Part shown: positions 33,156-39,997 of the stretch, in pieces | Layout of the letters: every line of letters begins with the position of its first letter | Numbering within the stretch: the first letter of the stretch is position 1 | Assembly: GCA_947303735.1 (NCBI GenBank) | Contig: CAMYZD010000006.1 | Coordinates: 1-39,997 of the forward strand | Length of the DNA: 39,997 nt | Source of the DNA: an uncultured Bacteroidales bacterium | GTDB lineage: Bacteria > Bacteroidota > Bacteroidia > Bacteroidales > P3 | Reading direction: 5' to 3' | Program-made: the position numbers and the translations under genes | The notes under the pieces: model-generated | Database searches by the model: none | What the model saw: only the letters and a program-made list of their open reading frames with translations | Told to the model about the DNA's origin: nothing

Positions 33156-34703
33156 CTAATCACACTGCTCCTCCCAAAAGTCGGCGTTCTTGATATTGAG
33201 GTTGTGGGGCGTGAACTTGGGATTCTTGATGCCTGCCTTTTTCTGCTGTTCGTAGTCGCGCAGTATGCGGAATGCCTTGGGCGAAAGCAATAGAATGGCG
33301 ATGATGTTGATCCAAGCCATCATTCCTACGCCCATATCGCCAAGGCTCCATATAACACCAGCCTCTTTGAGACTGCCAAAAAACACGGATCCGATAAAAA
33401 GGATACGCAACAGTGTGATGATGCGGTGTTCGTCCTTTTGGGTGTCGAACAGCATCTGGTCGCGCTTCTTGGCCTCGGCCTCGTTGGAAATGTCGTAGTA
33501 CTTGCCTTGAATCTTGATGCGGCGTTCACGAGCCTTACCAAAGAGGTACACTAGATTGGTCTCGGCATAGTAGTAATAAGCCATCACGGTGGTGAAGGCA
33601 AAGAAAAACAGCGTGATGCTGATGACAATGCCTCCTGCACTTTGTCCCAAAAGGGTGCCAAGAGCTGCTATTGTATATTCTACGCTGGGCTGTCCCAACT
33701 CGGCGGTTGTCGACTGTACCAGATAGCCCCCTGTGTCAGGGTCGATAATGTTGTAGCACTTGGTGGCGAGCAGCATCACCGCAGTGGCGGTGCAAACCAG
33801 CAGGGTGTCGACATAGACCGAGAACCCTTGAACCAATCCCTGTTTCACCGGATGGTCGACCTTGGCAGCCGCTGCCACGATGGGAGCTGTGCCCTGGCCT
33901 GCCTCGTTGCTGTAGATGCCCCGCTTCACGCCCCATGCCACGGCCGAGCCTACGATGCCGCCCAAGGCCTCGTGCATGCCAAAGGCACTGGTCAGCATGT
34001 CGTGAAAGGCGGCAGGTACTTCATGGATATTTACTATCAGCACTACGATACTGAGCACTATGTAGCCTATAGCCATAAAGGGTGTAACTATTTCTGCCAC
34101 GGCCGAGATACGCTTCACTCCGCCCAGCACTACCAAGGCGATAAGTGCGGCGACAGCTACGCCCACCATCCAGGGGGCAATGTGGAACGTGGAGGCAAAC
34201 GACATGGAGATGCTATTGCTATGGATGGGGGGCAGACAAAGGGCACAAGCTAACACTGTGAGTGTGGCAAATAAAATGGCCAGCCAACGGCAGTTTAGGC
34301 CCTTTTCGATATAGTATGCGGGGCCACCTCGCAGTTGGTTGCCATGACGTTGCTTATAGATTTGTGCCAGACAGGCTTCGGCATAGGCCGTGCCAGCCCC
34401 GAAGAAGGCAATGATCCACATCCACACGATGGCTCCAGGGCCTCCGAAGCCTATAGCCATCGCTACGCCCACAATATTGCCCGTCCCTACACGTCCCGAC
34501 AAGGCGAGTGCAAAGGCTTGGAACGAGCTGATACCCTCTTTCTTGGTCTTGTCGTTTTTAAACAGCAGTCGCACCATCTCACCAAAGTGGCGTATCTGTA
34601 CAAATCTGGTGCCAAATGAAAAGTATAACCCACCTAGCAGGCACAGCCCTACGAGAGGCCAACTCCACACGCAACTATTAAGAAAGGTGATAATCTCATC
34701 CAT
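33156..34703 (-). CDS. sodium:alanine/glycine symporter (AGCS family)
   Basis: This 515-residue inner-membrane transporter belongs to the AGCS family, which imports alanine or glycine with sodium. Signatures include FALALSGRVGTGNIVGVAMA (family signature near residue 65), GGPAYYIEKGL, and GIYSNEAGQGTAPIVAAAA. About eleven hydrophobic segments are visible. A hydrophilic insert (KARERRIKIQGKYYDISNEA) sits before the last membrane helices. The frame is open to 34826, but I chose ATG 34703: the family starts with such a short MDEI leader, and a -7 box (34739-34732) lies between the two starts. It seems to be a single gene. Confidence 0.93.
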   Translation of the reverse strand: MDEIITFLNSCVWSWPLVGLCLLGGLYFSFGTRFVQIRHFGEMVRLLFKNDKTKKEGISSFQAFALALSGRVGTGNIVGVAMAIGFGGPGAIVWMWIIAFFGAGTAYAEACLAQIYKQRHGNQLRGGPAYYIEKGLNCRWLAILFATLTVLACALCLPPIHSNSISMSFASTFHIAPWMVGVAVAALIALVVLGGVKRISAVAEIVTPFMAIGYIVLSIVVLIVNIHEVPAAFHDMLTSAFGMHEALGGIVGSAVAWGVKRGIYSNEAGQGTAPIVAAAAKVDHPVKQGLVQGFSVYVDTLLVCTATAVMLLATKCYNIIDPDTGGYLVQSTTAELGQPSVEYTIAALGTLLGQSAGGIVISITLFFFAFTTVMAYYYYAETNLVYLFGKARERRIKIQGKYYDISNEAEAKKRDQMLFDTQKDEHRIITLLRILFIGSVFFGSLKEAGVIWSLGDMGVGMMAWINIIAILLLSPKAFRILRDYEQQKKAGIKNPKFTPHNLNIKNADFWEEQCD

Positions 34704-34731
34704 TGATAGAATATGCGTTGATTTGAAAATG

Positions 34732-34739
34732 CAAAGATA
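34732..34739 (-). promoter_or_regulatory. -7 box of the symporter promoter
   Basis: On the minus strand TATCTTTG followed by C stands 28 bases before the chosen ATG at 34703. No convincing -33 box is seen. It decides against the longer open frame that begins at 34826. Confidence 0.6.
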
Positions 34740-34773
34740 CACAAAAAAAATGATATAGTGAGTGTTTTTATAT

Positions 34774-34808
34774 AAAAAGAAGACCGCCCACGTTTGTGGA
34801 CGGACTTC
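34774..34808 (-). terminator. terminator of the T9SS adhesin gene
   Basis: GAAGACCGCCCAC (34779-34791) and GTGGACGGACTTC (34796-34808) form a 13-position stem with two imperfect positions and a 4-nt loop. On the minus strand five Ts follow (34778-34774). It lies 40 bp after the adhesin stop codon. Confidence 0.8.
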
Positions 34809-34847
34809 TTTGAGTCGAGGTGGCAAGGGTTGCCACCTGTTGATTGT

Positions 34848-37800
34848 TTACTTGCGTACAACCACACGGCGGGCAGGACGGTTGCCGACCTGGACCAGGT
34901 AGACGCCCGTGGCGGGCATCGGGATGGTCTCTTCGACGGCGGCATTGCTGCGCTGTGCTACGAGGCGGCCTACCACGTCGAAGACGCGGATGGTCTGCTG
35001 CTCGGCACCGCTGACCACGATGTTGTTGTTCTTGGTGTAGATGATAGTATTGTCTTCGACAACGTCGCGGATGCCGACATTCTCAGCGAAGAAGCAGAGC
35101 ACGTCGGTGGCGGGTTCGGCGAGGACGATGGTAACGGTTGCAGTGGTGTCGTTTTCGGAATGTACACCCTGCCAGTAGTCGAAGTGGTAGCCATCGTTAG
35201 CCACAGCCTCGAGGGTGATGGTGTCACCAGTGTGGCCTTGGTAACGGTCGGAACGTTCGCCATTGATGAGCACATAGCCCCATTCGCTGTTATTGATGGT
35301 GACATCGAGAGTGGCCTCGAAGACTACCTGGTTGAAGACAGCGGTAAGGACGATGTTAGAAGTACCCATTTCGAAGGTGACGTTAGGTTCGGTATAGACA
35401 ACGTTGTTGTTGATATCAACCCAGTTGACAAATTCGAAGTACTCGTCGGGAGTAGCAGTGATGGTGACCATGTCGTCTTCGTAGTAGACACCGGTACCTG
35501 TCACAGTACCGCCAGTAGTGGCGTTAAGCGTGACGGTGTGCTGCGGGTAGGCATGGAAGAGTGCGGTGTAGGTGGCATCGTGTGTGACCGTGATGGTACG
35601 AGTCAGGTTGGTGTCGCCATCGCTCCACTGCAGCAGGTAGTTGTGCAGCGCCGGTGTGGCGGTTATCGTGACTTCGGTGCCATAAGGATAGCTGCCAGAA
35701 CCGGTGACGGAACCACGGGCGTTGTCGTTGGCGGCAACGGTGATGTTGTAGATGTTGATATCAAACTCTGCAGTGACGCCGATGCTCATGCCAGCCATGA
35801 CGGCAGGAACCACGAAGGTGAGAGGGTTGTCGCTGGAGGAGTCGCTGAGCAGCCCAGCGCTGAGCATCCACTGGTTGAAGTGGTGGCCGGTTGCGGGCAG
35901 GGCGGTTGCATTGATGGTGTCGCCAACATTGAAGGTATAGGTGCCGGGGGCAGGATTGGTGGTACCCATGTTGGTGTCGTTGATAGTCAGGGTAACGGTC
36001 ACAGGATTGTAAGCGAAGGTGGCCGTGTAGGTGGCATCGCCGGTGACTGTGATGGTGCGGGTGGCACTGGTGTTAGCATCGTTCCACTGCACGAAGTGGC
36101 AGTTGGTGGCAGCCGTGGCGGTCAATGTGGCCGTAGCGCCGTAGGTGTAGGTGCCACCACCCGTTACGGTACCCAGCAGCGTGTTGTTGGAAACAACGGT
36201 GATGGTATAGGTATCGGGTGCGAAGGTGGCAGTGTAGGTTGCATTGCTAGTCACGGTGATGGTACGTGTGGCATGGGTGTCAGCATCATTCCACTGCACG
36301 AAGTGGTAGCCGGTGGCAGGTGTGGCAGTCAGCGTAGCGGTGGTGCCGTAAGCATAGCTGCCCGAGCCAGTGACGGTGCCCATGGTAGCATCGTTGGCAG
36401 CGGCGGTGATGGTATACATGTTAGGTGCAAAGTTGGCGGTGATGTCGAAGGTTACGCCAGCCAGATATGCAGGCACAACATCGGTTATGGGGTTGGTAGT
36501 AATGGTGTCGGTGAGACCGAGAACCGAGACGGTCCAGTAGTCGAAATGGTAGCCCGTGTTGGCAACGGCATAGGCACCAATGGTGTCGCCCAAGTTGATG
36601 GTGTAGGTGCCAGGAGCAGGAATGGTGGTACCCATAGCGGTGTCGTTCACAGCAATGTTGGCGGTTACACCAGCAGGAGTTTGGGCTTCGCAACCAATGA
36701 GGTGGTAGACGGGCACATTGGTGGTAGCGGTACCGCCGGTGATTTCACCGATGGTGTAGGGCGTATTGTCGCGATAGACGTAACGAGCCATCTGGCTGCT
36801 GGCAGTGAACGACTCGAAGGAACCGCTGGAAGCCCAGCTACCATCGTTGCGATGGACAGCTACGAGGACGTTGTCGAATCCGTTCCAAGTGAAGGTGGAG
36901 TCGAAGGTGATGGTCTGCCAGTTGGTGTTGTCGTAGCTGAGGTTGCCAGAGAAGACCAGTTGGAAGTTGGTGGTATCCTGAATGAAACCGTCGCTAAGTG
37001 AAGTGGCGGTGGTGTGCATCAGGTAGATATCGCAGTTGGTGAGGTGTGAGCTACCTGCGGCGACATCGGTGGGTTTGAACTCCATACCCTTGATTTCGCC
37101 AAGACCGGTCAGACGCTCGGCGGGGATGATAACCTCGGAGTAGCTGTAGTCGTACAGGCTGTAGGCGGGGAAGTAGCTGACGGTGCTGGTGGCGCTGTCG
37201 GCATTAGCAAAGACGCTGGCGAGGTCGTCACCGCACATGATGGGCTCGGCCAAGGTGTGTGCATTCACATACACGATGGAGGCAGGGCTGCCATAGGGGC
37301 AGTAAGCCTCGACGCCGAAGGTGTAGTCGGTAGAGGCGGCAAGACCGGTGATGGTGTAGTTGGTGTCGGTGATGCCGGTGGCTACGACGGTGGTGCCGTT
37401 ATAGATGGTGTAGGAGCTGCCATCGCCAGTCCAGCTGATGCTGACAGCGTTGGTGCCGAGGCTGTCGACGGTGAGTGCGGTAACAGGCAGGCAGGATGCG
37501 CCGACGGTGACGCTCACACTGTCAATCCATGCATAGTAGGCGTAGCTGCCATAGTAATGGAAGGCAATCTGAGTGGCCGTGGCAGGGATGTTAGCAGTGT
37601 AGGTCTGCACGTCGCTCTGACCAGAAGTGGTGTAGTAGTTGGTGGTCCACACGGTGTCGGTCGGAGTGATGTAGCCAAACCACAGATGGTCGCCGCTGCC
37701 GTAGGTGGCATACTCGATGCTGAGGTTGAGTGTGCTCTCGGTGCCAGTGTAGTTGAACACGGGCGAGAAGGCATACTGGTTATAGTCGTCGGCCGAGTTG

Positions 37801-39997
37801 TAGGAGCTGAAACGCAGGGCAATGCCATTGGTGTTGAACGTGGAGAGCTGAACGCTGTTGTTGTTGTTCATGCTGTAGGCAGTCCAGCAACCCAGTGTGG
37901 CACTGGTGGTGTCGAAGCTCTCGTAGAAGGGCAATGCAAGGGCACCGCAGGGGGTGTGCACGGTGACAGTGGCTATGCCAGAGGCATCGGTGGCGGAGCA
38001 GTCGGCCTGAACGCCAAAGGTGTAATTGGTGTTCTCGGTGAGGCCGGTGAAGGTATAGGTGTTGGCGGTGATGCCGGAGGCAGCGACCGTGTTGTTGAGA
38101 TAGACAGTGTAGGTGGCACTGCTGTTGTTGCTCGTCCAGCTGATGGTGGCGCTGTTGGTGCTCAGGTTGGTGAGTTCAACAACGGGGGCAATGCAGTTGG
38201 GGCAGGGAGTATTCAGTGTGTAGAACACGGTGTCGTCGAGAGTGGAGCCGTCGGCGCAGGTATATACCGTAGCTGCGCCACCATCTTGGATGGTGAACGA
38301 AACTTCGTCGGCATAGCTGCCGGCCATCCAGCTGAATTCGACAGGATAGTTGCTGCAAACGCTATAGGTGGCAGTACCGGTGCTACCATTATCGAGGGTG
38401 AAAGTACCGATGGTGCTGTCGTTCTGCACGATGGTGATGACGCCACCATTCCAACCGTCGCCGTAGTCGTCAGTACCAGCAATGGTGATCTGGCAGGTGT
38501 TGCCGCAGCCGTCACCGGAAGCAGCGGACACATGCAGGCTGTAGTCGTGGACGATGGTCCAAGAACCAGTGGGGCAGGGATTGGCGTTGGCGGCTGCTTC
38601 GATGGAGCTGGTGTAGCTGTCGTAGTAGCTGTCGGCACCAGCGATACGCATGCGGTAGGTGCCGGCTTCCTGAGTAGCAGGAACCTCGAAGGAGGCGTTG
38701 AGGGTAGTGGGGTTGTTGTTAGGCGCAGTGCCAACATAAACCACCTCGTTGCCGTCGAAGGTGAGGTTGTTGTTCCAGTCGACCCAGACGATGGTGCCGT
38801 AGGTGTAGCCGGTGGCGTAGGTGATGGCCAGATTGACCGAGTCGCCTGCTGTTACGCCACCCACCTGTGCGCTGTAGTTGCCGTAGTAGGGCGAAGCGGT
38901 GGGACGCTGGCTGTTGTTCACAATCTCGTCGCCAGTGCCGAAGGTGACATTGGTGATACCCTGGCCGTCGACAGAGGTGGGAGCGGGCTGGCAGTATCCG
39001 GTGTAGATGCTGGCAGGAATGCTCCACGGGCTGATGTCGGCGGGGTTGCAGATAGCACGAACGTAGACGTTGTAGTTGGTTTCGGCGGTGAGACCCGTGA
39101 TGGTGGCAGAAGCAGTGTTGCTGGTAACAATAGCCATAGTGTCGGGATTGGTACCAGTGCCGTAAGCCACTTCAAAGTTGTTTTGGGTATTGTCGAAAGG
39201 TGTCCAAGTAACGTTGGCAGAGCTGGCATTGATCAGCTCGGCAGTGACGCCTGTGGGAGCGGGACAGGTGGGGATGAAATCGACATTGATGTCGTCGATA
39301 TAGTTGTAGCTGTAGTTGTAGGAGGCAGAGGTGATGTTGCGGAAAGCAATGTAGTGGCCGTTGCCAGTGTAGTTGGAGAAGTTGACTTCGTGATACTCAG
39401 AGGTAGAGGTGGAGGAGTTGATGATGGTGTCGACGGGCACAAAGGTGGTCTCGTCGTCGAGGTCGCTCATCACGCCCACGACCATATGGTAGTTGGAGCT
39501 GGTCTGTTTCACCCAGAAACCCAATTGCAGGGCGCTGATGTTGGTGTCGATGGCCGGCATGGCGTAGATGCAGCGGTAGTAGAGACGCAGGCTGTAGTTG
39601 CCGCTGTGGGCATTGGAACTGCTGTAGTAGATTTGCGGGAGATAAGTGTTGGATGTGATAGCCACATCGGTGTGAGCCAGTGTCCAACAGTTGGGCTCGA
39701 TGCCGGTTGCGGAGGTGGTAGAGGTGGTGTAGCTGTCGAAGTTCTCGGTGTAGGGCAGCAGCGAGGAAGCTATTGCCGTGCAAAGAGTGGTGAAGGAGGC
39801 CCAGCCACTTGAGACGATATCGTCGCCGCAGGTGTAGAGTACACGGAAGTAGTAGGTGGTGTTGTCGATAAGGCCAGCGAGCAATGCCGTGTTGCCGGAA
39901 ACCATAGCCATGGTGGCGGCGGTAGTGTCGTAGCCGTATTCAACGGTGTAGTTGGTCACACCAGGTATGGCAAACCACGACAGGGTGGCGCTGCTGG
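34848..39997 (-). CDS. large T9SS-sorted adhesin-like protein (5' end outside window)
   Basis: The frame stays open to the window edge, so the N-terminus is missing; the first in-frame GTG (39959) lies inside a fibronectin type III module and is not the start. About 1715 residues are visible. In order: a FnIII module; a jelly-roll domain of MAM or cleaved-adhesin type (LLPYTENFDSYTTST); FnIII; a GEVED domain (TIVWVDWNNNLTFDGNEVVY); a DDYGDGWNGG domain; FnIII; a second jelly roll (LPFYESFDTT); FnIII; a third beta domain; seven divergent InlB-type beta repeats (MGTVTGSGSYAYGTTATLTA); and a T9SS type A sorting domain (IRVFDVVGRLVAQ). It should be exported by T9SS and attached to the surface. No protease motif is seen in the visible part. 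Confidence 0.9.
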   Translation of the reverse strand, partial: SSATLSWFAIPGVTNYTVEYGYDTTAATMAMVSGNTALLAGLIDNTTYYFRVLYTCGDDIVSSGWASFTTLCTAIASSLLPYTENFDSYTTSTTSATGIEPNCWTLAHTDVAITSNTYLPQIYYSSSNAHSGNYSLRLYYRCIYAMPAIDTNISALQLGFWVKQTSSNYHMVVGVMSDLDDETTFVPVDTIINSSTSTSEYHEVNFSNYTGNGHYIAFRNITSASYNYSYNYIDDINVDFIPTCPAPTGVTAELINASSANVTWTPFDNTQNNFEVAYGTGTNPDTMAIVTSNTASATITGLTAETNYNVYVRAICNPADISPWSIPASIYTGYCQPAPTSVDGQGITNVTFGTGDEIVNNSQRPTASPYYGNYSAQVGGVTAGDSVNLAITYATGYTYGTIVWVDWNNNLTFDGNEVVYVGTAPNNNPTTLNASFEVPATQEAGTYRMRIAGADSYYDSYTSSIEAAANANPCPTGSWTIVHDYSLHVSAASGDGCGNTCQITIAGTDDYGDGWNGGVITIVQNDSTIGTFTLDNGSTGTATYSVCSNYPVEFSWMAGSYADEVSFTIQDGGAATVYTCADGSTLDDTVFYTLNTPCPNCIAPVVELTNLSTNSATISWTSNNSSATYTVYLNNTVAASGITANTYTFTGLTENTNYTFGVQADCSATDASGIATVTVHTPCGALALPFYESFDTTSATLGCWTAYSMNNNNSVQLSTFNTNGIALRFSSYNSADDYNQYAFSPVFNYTGTESTLNLSIEYATYGSGDHLWFGYITPTDTVWTTNYYTTSGQSDVQTYTANIPATATQIAFHYYGSYAYYAWIDSVSVTVGASCLPVTALTVDSLGTNAVSISWTGDGSSYTIYNGTTVVATGITDTNYTITGLAASTDYTFGVEAYCPYGSPASIVYVNAHTLAEPIMCGDDLASVFANADSATSTVSYFPAYSLYDYSYSEVIIPAERLTGLGEIKGMEFKPTDVAAGSSHLTNCDIYLMHTTATSLSDGFIQDTTNFQLVFSGNLSYDNTNWQTITFDSTFTWNGFDNVLVAVHRNDGSWASSGSFESFTASSQMARYVYRDNTPYTIGEITGGTATTNVPVYHLIGCEAQTPAGVTANIAVNDTAMGTTIPAPGTYTINLGDTIGAYAVANTGYHFDYWTVSVLGLTDTITTNPITDVVPAYLAGVTFDITANFAPNMYTITAAANDATMGTVTGSGSYAYGTTATLTATPATGYHFVQWNDADTHATRTITVTSNATYTATFAPDTYTITVVSNNTLLGTVTGGGTYTYGATATLTATAATNCHFVQWNDANTSATRTITVTGDATYTATFAYNPVTVTLTINDTNMGTTNPAPGTYTFNVGDTINATALPATGHHFNQWMLSAGLLSDSSSDNPLTFVVPAVMAGMSIGVTAEFDINIYNITVAANDNARGSVTGSGSYPYGTEVTITATPALHNYLLQWSDGDTNLTRTITVTHDATYTALFHAYPQHTVTLNATTGGTVTGTGVYYEDDMVTITATPDEYFEFVNWVDINNNVVYTEPNVTFEMGTSNIVLTAVFNQVVFEATLDVTINNSEWGYVLINGERSDRYQGHTGDTITLEAVANDGYHFDYWQGVHSENDTTATVTIVLAEPATDVLCFFAENVGIRDVVEDNTIIYTKNNNIVVSGAEQQTIRVFDVVGRLVAQRSNAAVEETIPMPATGVYLVQVGNRPARRVVVRK

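Noticed and set aside
34704-34826. Longer N-terminus for the symporter (41 extra residues)
   Set aside because: A -7 promoter box lies at 34739-34732, the added residues have no family support, and this part overlaps the terminator of the neighbouring gene.
37257-39812. Long open frame of 851 codons on the plus strand, and a similar one of 735 codons at 34794-37001
   Set aside because: Both lie opposite the T9SS adhesin gene and give Val/Gly/Asp-rich strings with no domain, signal or promoter. They are mirror images of the Thr/Ala/Tyr-rich coding strand.
39957-39959. GTG as the start codon of the T9SS adhesin gene
   Set aside because: The frame continues upstream to the window edge as the front strand of a fibronectin type III module (ATLSWFAIPGVTNYTVEYG), so the gene is truncated by the window.

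Overview
The window looks like a chromosome segment of a Bacteroidota bacterium, most likely an uncultured Bacteroidales. The evidence is promoters of the TTTG-N19-TAnnTTTG type, two proteins ending in type IX secretion (T9SS type A) sorting domains, a BspA-type lipoprotein with DUF285 repeats, an ECF sigma/anti-sigma/outer-membrane-protein operon, and an exonuclease-RecQ-UvrD fusion. The lineage is an inference; no rRNA gene is present. I saw no tRNA gene, CRISPR array or intact insertion sequence.

Layout. Positions 1-978 (+) hold two tandem DUF4230-type genes, the first cut by the window edge. Positions 979-1661 have no gene but contain an octamer-repeat tract, a roughly 255-bp MITE-like element, a consensus promoter and a 103-nt RNA rod. 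Positions 1662-3743 (+) encode a 53-residue peptide and a BspA-like lipoprotein. Positions 3912-5997 (+) carry sufB without sufC or sufD, then a TrmH/SpoU methyltransferase. Positions 6058-8452 (-) form a sigma/anti-sigma/beta-barrel operon. Positions 8574-24873 (-) are three giant secreted proteins in one tight operon of about 16 kb: in transcription order a BspA-LRR plus CARDB protein (2685 aa), an RHS protein with a lipase-like tip (1452 aa), and a Cys-containing-repeat protein with a T9SS sorting domain (1278 aa). Positions 25215-31454 (-) hold the helicase fusion, a small secreted protein and a nucleoside phosphorylase. Positions 31585-34703 (-) hold a secreted His/Tyr-rich and Ser/Arg-repeat protein and a sodium:amino-acid symporter. 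Positions 34848-39997 (-) are the C-terminal 1.7 kresidues of a T9SS adhesin-like protein.

How the genes may work together. The RHS protein carries a GHSLGG nucleophile elbow and a C-terminal His in a tip of clearly lower GC than its RHS shell, as in polymorphic toxins with exchangeable tips. It lies 3 bp after the CARDB protein and 43 bp before a T9SS-tagged partner, so the three may form one surface-exported assembly. No candidate immunity gene is adjacent. This is the best candidate for an undescribed system here.

A second theme is short AT-rich tandem repeats with units of 7 or 8 bases. Between genes they often occur as inverted pairs that form hairpins. Inside genes they lie in frame and encode LNSQFS-like peptides, in the methyltransferase, the RHS protein (three times, including its signal peptide) and the T9SS partner.
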